Part shown: in pieces, positions 18,676 to 27,835 of the stretch
Layout: each line of letters opens with the position of its first letter
Numbering within the stretch: the stretch's first letter is position 1
Source: Syntrophomonadaceae bacterium
GTDB taxonomy: Bacteria > Bacillota > Syntrophomonadia > Syntrophomonadales > DTU052
Length of the DNA: 64,000 nucleotides
Direction of reading: 5' to 3'
Assembly (NCBI GenBank): GCA_012729505.1
Contig: JAAYDA010000005.1
Span: 1 to 64,000, forward strand
Notes under the pieces: model-generated
The model's input: only the letters and a program-made list of their open reading frames with translations
Databases searched by the model: none
What the model was told of the DNA's origin: nothing
Position numbers and translations under genes: made by a program

Positions 18676-19206
18676 TCATCGGTCAAGGCCCAGCAATCCC
18701 ATCAGAGTCTTGCTATCCTTAATTTCCCCTGTCCGGATCTTGGACCTGGCCTCCTCCAGGCTCATCATGCAAACCTCCAGAAATTCATCCTCATCCGGCT
18801 GATTATCCCCAATTGAAAGATCCCGGGCCAGATAAAGATGGAGCATCTCATCGCAAAAGCCCGGAGTTGAGTAATAGCTGAACATCTTCTCCCAATGACC
18901 GGCAGTAATCCCCGCCTCCTCTAAAAGCTCCCGGCGAGCACAATCCAACGGATCTTCCCCGGGAGACAGCTTGCCCGCCGGGATTTCCAGCAGCTCCTGT
19001 CCCACCGGATAACGATATTGCCGAACCATACAGACCCGCTCCTGGTCATCCAAAGCCACTATCGCCACCGCTCCCGGATGCTCAACCCACTCCCGGGTGG
19101 CCTCCCGCTCATTGGGCAAAACTACCGTGTCCAGCCACATATTAATCATCCGGCCTGAATAAATCATCTCACTCTTTATTCTTCTCTCAGTAAAATCCAT
19201 GGGCAT
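18676..19206 (-). CDS. nudF: ADP-ribose pyrophosphatase, Nudix hydrolase
   Basis: A 176-aa Nudix hydrolase with a complete Nudix box at residues 78-100 (begins GKLSPGE, ends RRELLEEAGI) and the ADP-ribose-type partner motif GAVAIVALDDQERVCMV upstream. Expected to cleave ADP-ribose to AMP and ribose-5-phosphate. Position next to the yqxK-like gene matches nudF (yqkG) in Bacillus. Confidence 0.88.
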   Translation of the reverse strand: MPMDFTERRIKSEMIYSGRMINMWLDTVVLPNEREATREWVEHPGAVAIVALDDQERVCMVRQYRYPVGQELLEIPAGKLSPGEDPLDCARRELLEEAGITAGHWEKMFSYYSTPGFCDEMLHLYLARDLSIGDNQPDEDEFLEVCMMSLEEARSKIRTGEIKDSKTLMGLLGLDR

Positions 19207-19322
19207 CTCCCTTCGACTCCTTGATTATGTAAACTAATCTGCTGCCTTAAGATTTTTGACTCATATAATGGCATACAAGCCACATACTAAATAATAATGA
19301 AAAACAGTGAAGTGGTGATAAA

Positions 19323-19463
19323 TTGAGACTGCACTTATTGGTATTCAGGAATGGTTTAATCTACACCGGCAAAGTTAAAGACCTGACATTGGCCCTGAAA
19401 AAACTGCCGCCCCAGCTGCGGGTTAAGGATCTCATCAAACCGATACCACAAAATACTCATTGA
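19323..19463 (+). CDS. 46-aa basic protein, unrecognised
   Basis: A short plus-strand ORF in a stretch where every neighbour is on the minus strand. It starts with TTG after a GTGGTGA-like Shine-Dalgarno and encodes a basic peptide beginning MRLHLLVFRNGLIYTG and ending KPIPQNTH. The opening strand-turn-strand look and an amphipathic middle (KDLTLALKKLP) suggest a folded mini-protein. A consensus TATAAT lies at 19264-19269, without a clear -35. Coding status is not proved. Confidence 0.45.
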   Translation: MRLHLLVFRNGLIYTGKVKDLTLALKKLPPQLRVKDLIKPIPQNTH

Positions 19464-19481
19464 TGGAAAAAACCGCCCTGA

Positions 19482-20558
19482 TCAGGCAGGTCCCAGCTCT
19501 TCCCGGCATGAAAGCTCGGCTGCAGCCCCCAGAGCCAAGAAAAATTCATAGTCCTCATCCTTGCCTCGGCCCATAGTAGTTGTTTTCAACTGATAAAATT
19601 CCAGAGCCTTATCCACCAGCTGACCGTCAAGATACTCCAGATGGTGCTTCGATTGCAGGTCATGTTCTGCCACCTGACGCTCCAGGAAAATTCCGGCAGC
19701 TCCCGGGAGCGCCGGAAGAGGAAGGTGGACTCTTACTTTGCAGACCTCATTCAAAACAGTTAAGGTATGGTGACTGATACCGCAATGTCTTGCCCGGGAA
19801 TCGGCGAAGCTGATCCGGGGAACCGCAACAGGTATCCCCCCCAGAGTATCCACCGCATTCAGAATCGTCCCTTGCTCGATTCCGGTAAATCCCCATTTAG
19901 TCCCAGTGCCAACTATGCCCGGCCCCATTGCCACCAAAATTATATCAGGCTTCCAAACCCCGTAAGCAGCCAGCAAACCGCTGAAGATATTCACCGCTTC
20001 GATATCACCGCCCCAGGCATTCCCTGCTGTAACTACCCCTGTCAGCAACCCCAATTCCTTTAACTGATAGATAGTGGCGCTCCATGAGGCGGGAAGGCTG
20101 GCTGCATCAGTCATAACATAAGCCACCTTTCGGTTCTTAAGAGCCAGGCAGGCACACAAAGGCGCGACCATAGAATGCAAAGTCCCTACCAATACCGGAG
20201 TTCCCGCCAAATCATCAATGGATTTCATCAGCTGATGGTAGGGACTATCTTCTTCTTCAACACTTAATACCCGGATCTGCCCCGGAGTATATCGCATTTT
20301 CATTATGTGTCCGCTTCCGGTCAGCTCCATCTTCGGACGGGACAGATTCACAATGACAAAATCCCGGCCGCCACTGCCCAGGTTCAGAGAAGCAGCCGTA
20401 GTGTTCAACAACACCTGGTCGCCGGCCTGAACCAAACCGGAATAGCCTTCATAGGCCACCGCCCGGCCAACCTGTCCCTCCACGGTGACCTCGATATCCT
20501 GCAGACCCGGCCTTCGCCCGATTTCACGCAATACTATTCCCGTCTTGGTTTCCATCAT
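19482..20558 (-). CDS. DUF3866 family protein
   Basis: A 358-aa conserved protein of Gram-positive bacteria, function unknown. The N-terminus (TGIVLREIGRRPGLQDIEV) and the late GTKWGFTGIEQG and RHCGISHHTLT patches are typical of DUF3866. It overlaps the preceding peptidase gene by ATGA, so they are translated together. Predicted soluble. Confidence 0.85.
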   Translation of the reverse strand: MMETKTGIVLREIGRRPGLQDIEVTVEGQVGRAVAYEGYSGLVQAGDQVLLNTTAASLNLGSGGRDFVIVNLSRPKMELTGSGHIMKMRYTPGQIRVLSVEEEDSPYHQLMKSIDDLAGTPVLVGTLHSMVAPLCACLALKNRKVAYVMTDAASLPASWSATIYQLKELGLLTGVVTAGNAWGGDIEAVNIFSGLLAAYGVWKPDIILVAMGPGIVGTGTKWGFTGIEQGTILNAVDTLGGIPVAVPRISFADSRARHCGISHHTLTVLNEVCKVRVHLPLPALPGAAGIFLERQVAEHDLQSKHHLEYLDGQLVDKALEFYQLKTTTMGRGKDEDYEFFLALGAAAELSCREELGPA

Positions 20559-21679
20559 GCTCTCGTCTGACCTGCCACTTCAATAATCTTCAAAATATAG
20601 CGGGCATTATCAACCAAATCTTTGATGGCAATATACTCTTCTACAGTATGCACCTTTTTCATGCCAATCCCCAAATTAGCACAGCGAACTCCCCGCTGGT
20701 TGAAAATATTCGCATCACTGCCGCCTCCGGTCCGGGTAAGCACCGCTTCCTTGCCCAGCCCCTCAGCAGCCTGAACCGCCATCTGCACCACCGGTTCATC
20801 TTTATCCAATTTGATTTCTCCATAAAGAAGGGTAACCTGAACATGGCAGCGCCCCCCCTTAGCGGTGACCTTTTCTTCAAAAGTATTGATGATATGATCA
20901 GTAACCCTTTCCAGCTTGGCAGGGGAATGGCTACGGGCTTCACCATGAACCAGGCATTCGTCGGCCACAATATTGCGGGCGCGCCCCCCCTGAACAGTAC
21001 CGATATTACATGTTGTTTCCTCATCTATGCGCCCCACTGTCAAGCTATCAATAGCATGGGCAGCACAGACGATGGCGTTCACACCTTCCTCGGGATTAAT
21101 CCCGGCATGGGCAGCTTTCCCCTGGACTCGAATCTCAAATTCATTCTGAGCAGGGCCCTCAATCACAATGTTCCCGATCTGCCCATCCGCATCAAGCACA
21201 TAGCCCCACTTCGATCTGATCCGATCAAATTCCAGGTGCTTGGAGCCCATTAATCCCACTTCCTCGGAAACGGTAAAGACCACCTCCACCGGCGGGTGAT
21301 CCAGCCCCTGCTCCTTAACCACCTGAAGAGCTTCCAAAATACCCGCAATCCCTGCTTTATCGTCACCACCCAGAATGGTATCACCCGATGATCTCACCAG
21401 CCCATCTTCCACAACAGGCCTCACACCCACTCCCGGAACCACCGTATCCATATGGGCACAAAACAATACCGGCGGGGCTGATATATTACCTTCCAGCCAG
21501 GCAATAATGTTGCCTGCTTCGCCCTGCAAAGCCACTCCTGCCCCATCCTCATAAACAGTCAAGCCCAGATTCTCCAGCCGGGAAGACAGGTAATTGCGCA
21601 AATTCCCCTCCTGTCCCGAAACCGAATCTATCTGAACCATGTTCAAAAAGCTCTCCAGAATCCTATTTTCATTAACCAC
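20555..21679 (-). CDS. M20-family metallopeptidase, peptidase T-like
   Basis: A 374-aa zinc aminopeptidase-like enzyme. Metal motifs: FCAHMDTVVPG (His, Asp), LGGDDKAG (bridging Asp), VFTVSEEVGLMG (catalytic and ligand Glu), DADGQIG, and a C-terminal His in GMKKVHTVEEY. A dimerisation domain lies near residues 185-290. Closest to the PepT-like clostridial group. GTG start with AAGGAG about 13 bases upstream; ends in ATGA overlap with the DUF3866 gene. Confidence 0.85.
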   Translation of the reverse strand: MVNENRILESFLNMVQIDSVSGQEGNLRNYLSSRLENLGLTVYEDGAGVALQGEAGNIIAWLEGNISAPPVLFCAHMDTVVPGVGVRPVVEDGLVRSSGDTILGGDDKAGIAGILEALQVVKEQGLDHPPVEVVFTVSEEVGLMGSKHLEFDRIRSKWGYVLDADGQIGNIVIEGPAQNEFEIRVQGKAAHAGINPEEGVNAIVCAAHAIDSLTVGRIDEETTCNIGTVQGGRARNIVADECLVHGEARSHSPAKLERVTDHIINTFEEKVTAKGGRCHVQVTLLYGEIKLDKDEPVVQMAVQAAEGLGKEAVLTRTGGGSDANIFNQRGVRCANLGIGMKKVHTVEEYIAIKDLVDNARYILKIIEVAGQTRA

Positions 21680-22515
21680 TACCGGTTATCACTCCTTCCC
21701 AAAGAATCAAACCAGCGCAATCCCCGGTTCGATTCGATTATCTTTGTCAGCGAATAGCGTTCTGTCAATAGGTGCAAAAGAACCAACAGGATAACCAAGC
21801 AAATCCGGACAGGAAAGCTCAGGCCCCAAACCGCCATAATTCCCAGAGAGATTCCCAACACATTCGAGCCCGTATCACCCATCATCACTTGAGCTTTCAG
21901 ATCACCGGGAAAAAAGACTAAAGCCGCTGCCAATATCGGCAGAAAAATCAGGAAAAGCTCCCCCTGAAACAGGAGCAGTGGAAAAAAGACAATCAGAAAA
22001 GCTTTAATTCCACGGCCCGGTCTGAGATCAAAAAGATTCATGCTGTTGGTGAAAAGGGCCACCAGCAGAACATTGATCACCAGTTCTCCTATTCCGGCTG
22101 AATAAACAGCAGCAACATAAAGGGCGATCATGCCTCCCCCCAAAGCTTTGAGAGCTCCGGTAGTAAGCCGGCCTTTAGTGAGAAGCAGAGAGAAATGACC
22201 GCGAAAACCCAGTGAATCCCGTTGACCCAGCATGTCGTCAATGAAGCCCAGAAACGCCATCCCCAATACTGCAATCAAATATATTTCAACCTCGCGAATT
22301 CTTAACAAATTAAAGAAGTGCAGTACAATAAAGCTGGTCAGAACTGTTACCAGGAACGTCAGACCTCCCGCCACCGGAATCTCATAATTACGAAAATTAT
22401 TCCGGATAGCACCGCCCCGGACCAGCATGGGCAGCATCATATGAATTGCCGCCAGCTCCAGCAGAGCCGCCATCCCCAAAATAAAAAAAGTCAGGAAAAT
22501 CTCGCTCCCTAACAC
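21679..22515 (-). CDS. MraY/WecA-type glycosyl-1-phosphate transferase (GT4-like membrane enzyme)
   Basis: A 278-aa polytopic protein of the polyprenyl-phosphate sugar-1-phosphate transferase family. Catalytic signatures: FIDDMLGQRDSLGFRGH, FTNSMNLFDLRPGR and MMGDTGSNVLG. It is shorter than MraY (~320 aa) and stands next to a GT2 and the steB-steA pair, so it probably makes a lipid-linked sugar for an envelope polymer rather than lipid I. GTG start with AGGAGG. Confidence 0.8.
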   Translation of the reverse strand: MLGSEIFLTFFILGMAALLELAAIHMMLPMLVRGGAIRNNFRNYEIPVAGGLTFLVTVLTSFIVLHFFNLLRIREVEIYLIAVLGMAFLGFIDDMLGQRDSLGFRGHFSLLLTKGRLTTGALKALGGGMIALYVAAVYSAGIGELVINVLLVALFTNSMNLFDLRPGRGIKAFLIVFFPLLLFQGELFLIFLPILAAALVFFPGDLKAQVMMGDTGSNVLGISLGIMAVWGLSFPVRICLVILLVLLHLLTERYSLTKIIESNRGLRWFDSLGRSDNR

Positions 22516-22519
22516 CCGG

Positions 22520-23182
22520 CTACCTCCTGTTTTCTGCTATCAGCACTTTCCCTACATCCAGAAATTGCCGGCCGCGATGGATAAAACCTTTTAGATCCCG
22601 GCCTGTTTCAGCATGAGACATATTCACCGGAACCTCCACCACCCGAAAACCATTCCGCACCGCTCGGATCGTCATACCTATTTCGATTCCATATCCCGAG
22701 TGGAAGGGAAGAATTGCCTCTAATACTTTAATAGTCATGGCCCGTTGCCCGCTCAGCGGCTCCCGAACCAGCAAGCCTTCCCGGGCAATTCCCCAGGAAG
22801 CCAGGCGTTTCACCATCCCAAACCCGCCTTTTTTTACCGGCGGCGGAAATTGGGCCACACACATATCCGCCTCACCGGCCAACACCGGCTGCAAAATCTT
22901 ATCCCCTTCAACGGCGGTACTGCCTAAATCCCCATCCAGGAAAACAACCACATCGGCCTCAATGCCACGGGCACCAATGTTCAAGGCCTCACCTTTGCCC
23001 ACATTATTCACTAAATCAACAACCTCTACCCCAGCTTCCCTGGCTATCTGTAAAGTCCTGTCAGCAGAACCGTCATTCACCACCCTGATGTGAGTAATCC
23101 GGGGAATACTCCGGATCGCCGCCAGGGTCGAAGCTAATCGTTCTTCTTCATTATAAGCCGGCACTATGGCTGCTATTCTCAT
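22520..23182 (-). CDS. Glycosyltransferase family 2
   Basis: A 220-aa GT-A fold enzyme: IVPAYNEEERLA at the N-terminus, NDGSADRT, and the DxD-type metal motif FLDGDLG. No membrane segments. The short length is typical of dolichyl-phosphate-mannose-synthase-like transferases. It overlaps the steB-like gene by TGATG and is four bases from the MraY-like gene, forming an envelope-sugar unit. Confidence 0.85.
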   Translation of the reverse strand: MRIAAIVPAYNEEERLASTLAAIRSIPRITHIRVVNDGSADRTLQIAREAGVEVVDLVNNVGKGEALNIGARGIEADVVVFLDGDLGSTAVEGDKILQPVLAGEADMCVAQFPPPVKKGGFGMVKRLASWGIAREGLLVREPLSGQRAMTIKVLEAILPFHSGYGIEIGMTIRAVRNGFRVVEVPVNMSHAETGRDLKGFIHRGRQFLDVGKVLIAENRR

Positions 23183-24081
23183 CAGAAGGTGCCTCGCAAG
23201 TATTCGGCCGGAAGGGAAGGCATAAATTTCCGGGCCGTTGCTTTGATTCCATAATCACCCGTTTCCCCTTCAATAGCTCTTATGAGTGCAATCTGGCCCG
23301 GGGTCAGGTCTATATCATCAACAGTACTTAAGTCCAGCTCCTGGTAAGCCGACATATAACTGAACTTGACTCCGGAAGTCTCGCAGCCGATTATGTTCTT
23401 CCTGGCATTCTGGATGCTCTTGATAATCCATTGATCAACACTGTCCGCATATAAAAAGGCCTCATCCTCAGCGCCACCCACCAGAATTACCCCATCCAGA
23501 ATTCCGCCATACTGCCCGTTAAATTTAATTAATTTCTCATCCTGCAGAAAGTCCTGACCTTTCACATCTCCCCCACTGAGCACTATGCCCGCAGTGCTCA
23601 ATGCCACCATTCGTCTCAGCTCATCCGGAGGTGTGGCATGGTCCAGCTCAAAGAAATCACATATTTTAAGGCTCAATTCGGAATCATTAAGTTTAATAGC
23701 CGGAAGAATTACCGTTGTAGACTCTATTTTGGCACCGGCCAGAGACAGGCTATTCACCAGCCCCGAAGGAACCTCTTCCCCACCGGTAACAACTATGGCC
23801 ACCCGGTAACCATTCAGTCGTTTGTTAAACAGGGGCGGGCTCACCGCCTGACTGAAATCTTCATAATGATCATTAATTTTCTTCAAAAAATTATTTTCTT
23901 CAATTAGCTGAGTTTCTCGCTCACGGAGCACAGTAAACTGGGTTTCCAGCTGAGTAATCATCTTCTTCTGCTGATCAACCAGCACATCCCCGCTCACCAG
24001 CGTACTTCCGATCAGAATACCTACCCCCAATGCCACAAAAACTGCAATGAGAGTTGCGATATGGTAACGAATATCAATCAA
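23182..24081 (-). CDS. SteB/MctB-family (DUF3186) membrane-anchored protein
   Basis: A 299-aa protein with one N-terminal transmembrane helix (IATLIAVFVALGVGILIGS), a coiled coil (about 35-75) and a soluble C-terminal domain. The family is often named copper transporter MctB, but in Corynebacteriales the steA-linked member (SteB) acts in cell separation. Adjacency to steA here favours the SteB reading. TTG start with GGGGTG. Confidence 0.75.
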   Translation of the reverse strand: MIDIRYHIATLIAVFVALGVGILIGSTLVSGDVLVDQQKKMITQLETQFTVLRERETQLIEENNFLKKINDHYEDFSQAVSPPLFNKRLNGYRVAIVVTGGEEVPSGLVNSLSLAGAKIESTTVILPAIKLNDSELSLKICDFFELDHATPPDELRRMVALSTAGIVLSGGDVKGQDFLQDEKLIKFNGQYGGILDGVILVGGAEDEAFLYADSVDQWIIKSIQNARKNIIGCETSGVKFSYMSAYQELDLSTVDDIDLTPGQIALIRAIEGETGDYGIKATARKFMPSLPAEYLRGTF

Positions 24082-24189
24082 AATGTTGCACCCCGTTTAA
24101 AACTAAAGTAATCAATACATACATCATTATGCCTAAAGATAAGCTCCGAAAACCAGACTATCTTGGTCTACGCTAATTATAAAACTAAC

Positions 24190-25311
24190 TTACATGTTAA
24201 ACAGCAATTTGAATTGTAAAATAATCAGTCTGAAGAATGGGCGAGCAGAGGGTGCCGCCCATAGAATAACTATTACCGGAACCAATGATGCCAGCAACAG
24301 CTGCAGAACATATTTTGCCTTCAGGCCCTGACGATACAGCTGACTGACCCCTTTGGCATCTACCAGTATCGAGCCTACCTTTAGCCGCACCAGAAATGTG
24401 CTGGCCATCCCTTTGCGCCCTTTTTCCAAAAAATCCACCAGGTTAGAATGACTTCCAACTGCCACGATTAAAGAAGCTTCCTTTTCATAGGCCATAATCA
24501 TAGCCACATCTTCGCTGGTTCCCGGCATAGGCATAACCAATGCGGGTATTCCCATTTCGTTCAGACGAGCCAGACCCGGCGCAGTACCATCCGCATAGGC
24601 ATGTACCACAATTTCAGCCCCACATCGCAAAGCCTCATCGGAAACGCTGTCCATATCTCCCACGATGATGTCAGGTATGTATCCAAACTCCAACAATGCA
24701 TCGGCACCGCCATCTACACCAATCAGCACCGGTCTTTCTTCCTCCATATAGCCGCGAATCGTTTTCAAATCTTCTTTATAATTTTTGCCGCGGACTACCA
24801 TCAAAACCTGGCGATTTTCTATAGGGGTCCGAAGCTCCGGCAACTCAATATACCCCAGCAGAATATCTTTTTCCCGCCGGGCATATTCAAGAGTATTTTC
24901 TACAAAGCTGTCCAGCTCAAGCTTCAGATTCTCACGAGCTTCCTGCAGCTTTTCTTCCACATCTTGAACCGTCAATACCTGACCTCTGGTTATTATTTGT
25001 CCATTCATTATCACCTGGTCATCTTGGATTTCGATAACAGTTCCTTCCTTGACCAGATCAAATATTTCCTCCTCCACCTGATCAATAACTGTTATCCCGT
25101 CCTTCAAGATCTTGTAGACCCCTTTGGTGGTATACCTTCCAGTTATAGATGGTTTAGCATTAATAATGGCCTGGGGATGTATTTCAATTAAACTCTTAGC
25201 AGCCACCTCATCTATATCATCATGACAAATGATGGCTATATCCCCACTGCGCAACCTTTTAACCAGATCCTTGGTACGCCGGTCTAACCGGGCTTTTCCC
25301 TTGAAATACAT
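24190..25311 (-). CDS. SteA-like putative cytokinetic ring protein
   Basis: A 373-aa protein with a thiamin-pyrophosphokinase-like core (VGDMDSVSDEALRCGAEIVVHAYADG) and two hydrophobic C-terminal segments. The family in Actinobacteria (SteA) acts at the division ring with SteB in cell separation. I choose ATG 25311, nine bases after GGAGAG and giving the familiar MYFKGKARLDRRT start; a TTG at 25338 lies in the T-run of a terminator. Location between spo0A and steB is common in clostridia. Confidence 0.8.
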   Translation of the reverse strand: MYFKGKARLDRRTKDLVKRLRSGDIAIICHDDIDEVAAKSLIEIHPQAIINAKPSITGRYTTKGVYKILKDGITVIDQVEEEIFDLVKEGTVIEIQDDQVIMNGQIITRGQVLTVQDVEEKLQEARENLKLELDSFVENTLEYARREKDILLGYIELPELRTPIENRQVLMVVRGKNYKEDLKTIRGYMEEERPVLIGVDGGADALLEFGYIPDIIVGDMDSVSDEALRCGAEIVVHAYADGTAPGLARLNEMGIPALVMPMPGTSEDVAMIMAYEKEASLIVAVGSHSNLVDFLEKGRKGMASTFLVRLKVGSILVDAKGVSQLYRQGLKAKYVLQLLLASLVPVIVILWAAPSARPFFRLIILQFKLLFNM

Positions 25312-25336
25312 CTTATCACTCTCCATAATGACGGTC

Positions 25337-25360
25337 AAAAAAAAAGCCTGAATTCAGGCT
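25337..25360 (-). terminator. Rho-independent terminator downstream of spo0A
   Basis: A perfect 16-base palindrome at 25345-25360 (AGCCTGAATTCAGGCT) is followed on the minus strand by nine T. It insulates spo0A from the steA-steB unit. Confidence 0.85.
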
Positions 25361-25367
25361 CTAACGC

Positions 25368-25436
25368 TGTATTGTCTCATATCCCAGATAAAATTGGCAA
25401 AAAACTTAATTCTTTATTGCAATGTGAGACAATACA
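25368..25436. repeat. 12-bp perfect inverted repeat with 45-base spacer
   Basis: TGTATTGTCTCA at 25368-25379 is exactly complementary to 25425-25436. It lies between the spo0A stop and its terminator. It could extend the spo0A transcript 3' hairpin, or be the ends of a tiny vestigial element. Confidence 0.6.
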
Positions 25437-25511
25437 CCGCTATTTTTGATTATCAATCAAGGCCTGAAGCTACATGCCAGCCCTCCGGCCAAGATTTCAC
25501 AAAGATGGCCT

Positions 25512-26276
25512 TCAACTGACTTTGGTTTCAAGTCTCAGCCGGTCAGCAATAATAGCAATAAACTCTGAATTAGTTGGTTTTCCGCGTTCACCATTAATAG
25601 TGTAGCCGAAAAACTTATTGATACGGTCAACATCGCCACGATCCCATGCTAATTCTATCGCATGGCGAATTGCTCTTTCAACTCGACTGGGCGTAGTTTC
25701 ATATTTATCGGCGATAGCCGGATACAGTTCCTTAGTTACGGCACCCAGGAAATTTATTTCCTCCACTACCAGCATAATCGCATCACGCAGGTATTGATAT
25801 CCCTTGACATGAGCCGGAATCCCAATTTCATGAATTATACGAGTAACATCGAACTCCAGATCCCGTTTGGTTATCGGGATGGCCCGGGGAGATGATTCAA
25901 TTCTGTCTCTCACCACTTGTCTTACTCTATCACCTAATACCTGAAGGTTAAAGGGTTTAAGAATATAGTAATCAGCTCCTAACTGCACCGCCTTTTGAGT
26001 AATGTTTTCCTGTCCGAAGGCAGTCAGAATTATCACCTTGGGTCGGTTTTTCATGTCGACCATTTTCTCCATCACACCAATGCCATCCATATGCGGCATT
26101 ATCAAATCCAAGACCAGTACGTCGGTCTCCTTCTTACCCAAGGCGTCCAGAACCTCCAGACCGTTAGAACATGTTTCAACTAACTCAAAATCCGGGTTGT
26201 TGGAGAAGAACTCTGTCAGAATGCTGGCAAAGTCACGATTATCATCGGCAATGAGTACCCTGATTGGTCCCGTCAT
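25512..26276 (-). CDS. spo0A: Sporulation response regulator Spo0A
   Basis: Master regulator of entry into sporulation, 254 aa. The N-terminal receiver has D11/D12 and the phospho-acceptor D57 in [13 protein letters not shown] hinge near residues 120-140 leads to the C-terminal Spo0A-type DNA-binding domain with [18 protein letters not shown] 26276 has GGGGAGG seven bases upstream; an ATG 21 bases earlier would place that Shine-Dalgarno inside the gene. Immediately follows spoIVB, as in Bacillus, and is followed by a terminator. Confidence 0.97.
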   Translation of the reverse strand: MTGPIRVLIADDNRDFASILTEFFSNNPDFELVETCSNGLEVLDALGKKETDVLVLDLIMPHMDGIGVMEKMVDMKNRPKVIILTAFGQENITQKAVQLGADYYILKPFNLQVLGDRVRQVVRDRIESSPRAIPITKRDLEFDVTRIIHEIGIPAHVKGYQYLRDAIMLVVEEINFLGAVTKELYPAIADKYETTPSRVERAIRHAIELAWDRGDVDRINKFFGYTINGERGKPTNSEFIAIIADRLRLETKVS

Positions 26277-26336
26277 TATACAACCTCCCCTGAACATAAA
26301 ACTTCTTCCTAACCTATATAGAGTTTTTCGACGCTG

Positions 26337-26367
26337 AATATAGTTTCCCTTTATTTATAATCGTCAA
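26337..26367 (-). promoter_or_regulatory. Vegetative (sigma-A-like) promoter candidate for spo0A
   Basis: Minus strand TTGACG (26362-26367), 19-base spacer, TATATT (26337-26342). A one-mismatch 0A box (CGTCGAA, 26327-26333) lies just downstream, suggesting autoregulation. Confidence 0.4.
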
Positions 26368-26415
26368 AAATATCTCATTATCTTACACATACCTGCAAAT
26401 AACCGCTTCACAAAA

Positions 26416-26445
26416 GAATTCGAACCCTAATTGTGCCATTCCTTT
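26416..26445 (-). promoter_or_regulatory. Sigma-H-like promoter candidate for spo0A
   Basis: Minus strand AAAGGAATG then, after 12 bases, TTCGAATTC. The AGGA and GAAT cores and their spacing match sigma-H promoters; the first base of the -10 and outer W positions do not. spo0A has a sigma-H promoter in B. subtilis. Confidence 0.5.
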
Positions 26446-26509
26446 ATGTTGAGCAGCTGGGTTATTATTTACATTTTTTGGAATATATCTATTTTTAATT
26501 TGAAAGCTC

Positions 26510-27835
26510 CTATTGAGCAATTTGTCGAGAAAAACTCTGGTCTGTCAATAAATTCATCTGTTCCAGCATATTGTCCATAAATATTCCATAGCCTCGCTGA
26601 GGATCATTAAGAAACACGTGGGTTACCGCCCCTGCCAGCCTGTTATCTTGAATTATTGGGCTTCCGCTCATTCCCTGGACTATCCCACCCGAAATGCTCA
26701 GCAGTCTTGGATCAGTAACTCGGATAACCATTCCTTTTCCATTGTGCCTGAATGAATAGACCTTCTCAATAACCACCTCAAATTTTTCCAGCCGATTACC
26801 TTCAACTACCGTAACAATTTGAGCAGGTCCCTTTTTGATTTGATGGGCATAGCTCACCGGTAGAAGCTGAGGATACAATTCATTTGCACAGGCTTCTTCC
26901 GTCCGCCCAAAAACACCAAAAAGGGTATTTGATTCTATCTCCCCTTTTATTGAAGCATGCTGATCAAAAACTCCGATCTTCTCTCCCGGCTGTCCCGGAT
27001 ATCCCGGCTCAACAGCCTGAATCGATGCCCCCACAATGCGTCCTTCCCGAATGTTGACGGTCTTTTTTGTGTCGGAATCAACAATAGCATGACCCAGGGC
27101 CGCAAAGCTATGAGTATCCGGATCCCAACAGGTTAATGTTCCAACCCCGGCAACCCCGTCACGAACATAGAGGCCAATTCTGAACCGGCCGGTTTCAGCA
27201 CAAAAAACCGGGGTTACCGAAATTGTTTCTTCACTTCCGTCCCTTTTAATCAGCAGACCCGGGTGCGTCCCGGATTGACCGCAGTTATCAATGATCTCTG
27301 CCAAGGCGGCTTCGGTATAAACCGGGCGATCATTAACCTTCATTATCAGATCACCGGTCTTGATTCCCTGGGTTCTGGCCGGATAGACCTCTCTGCCCAT
27401 CAAACCTTTGATGGGAGCATATCCTACCACCATTATTCCCTCCGACTGGAGCATAATTCCAATAGAATGCCCCCCTGCAACTAGCTTGCGGGTAGGAAGG
27501 GATTCTACCTGGATAGACTTTAAGGGAATATGACCCAATAGTTTGACGGTGATATCAACCTGCCCCGGCTTCAGAGCCCTTAGTTGATACCCATCCTCTC
27601 CCCGGTCCACAACTACTGCACTTTCCGCGGGAGAAAAGGAATCTCCCACTGAAAAAACAAGATTATCTAAAATCCTGGCGGGCCAGGTGAGCTTCACCGC
27701 CATCTGCTCCCCCACCACTAGCCGCGCCGTCTGGGGAAGCAATAGCAAATCACTTATGGGAGGAGACATGGCCAGAGCAACTAACAATAATCCAAGAATA
27801 ATACCGATGAATTTACGTGGAAAATATCGGGACAA
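26510..27835 (-). CDS. spoIVB: SpoIVB serine peptidase
   Basis: Forespore-secreted peptidase that triggers sigma-K activation in Bacillus. 441 aa with an N-terminal membrane anchor (about 10-28), a PDZ domain (about 125-205) and a C-terminal S55 peptidase domain. His lies in FAALGHAIVDSDT and the catalytic Ser in GMSGSPIIQDN. TTG start with GGAG eight bases upstream. Sits between recN and spo0A as in other spore-formers. Confidence 0.94.
   Translation of the reverse strand: MSRYFPRKFIGIILGLLLVALAMSPPISDLLLLPQTARLVVGEQMAVKLTWPARILDNLVFSVGDSFSPAESAVVVDRGEDGYQLRALKPGQVDITVKLLGHIPLKSIQVESLPTRKLVAGGHSIGIMLQSEGIMVVGYAPIKGLMGREVYPARTQGIKTGDLIMKVNDRPVYTEAALAEIIDNCGQSGTHPGLLIKRDGSEETISVTPVFCAETGRFRIGLYVRDGVAGVGTLTCWDPDTHSFAALGHAIVDSDTKKTVNIREGRIVGASIQAVEPGYPGQPGEKIGVFDQHASIKGEIESNTLFGVFGRTEEACANELYPQLLPVSYAHQIKKGPAQIVTVVEGNRLEKFEVVIEKVYSFRHNGKGMVIRVTDPRLLSISGGIVQGMSGSPIIQDNRLAGAVTHVFLNDPQRGYGIFMDNMLEQMNLLTDQSFSRQIAQ

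Noticed and set aside
23182-24081. Copper transporter MctB as a functional name
   Set aside because: The single helix and coiled coil do not make a transporter, and the steA neighbour points to a SteB-type role.
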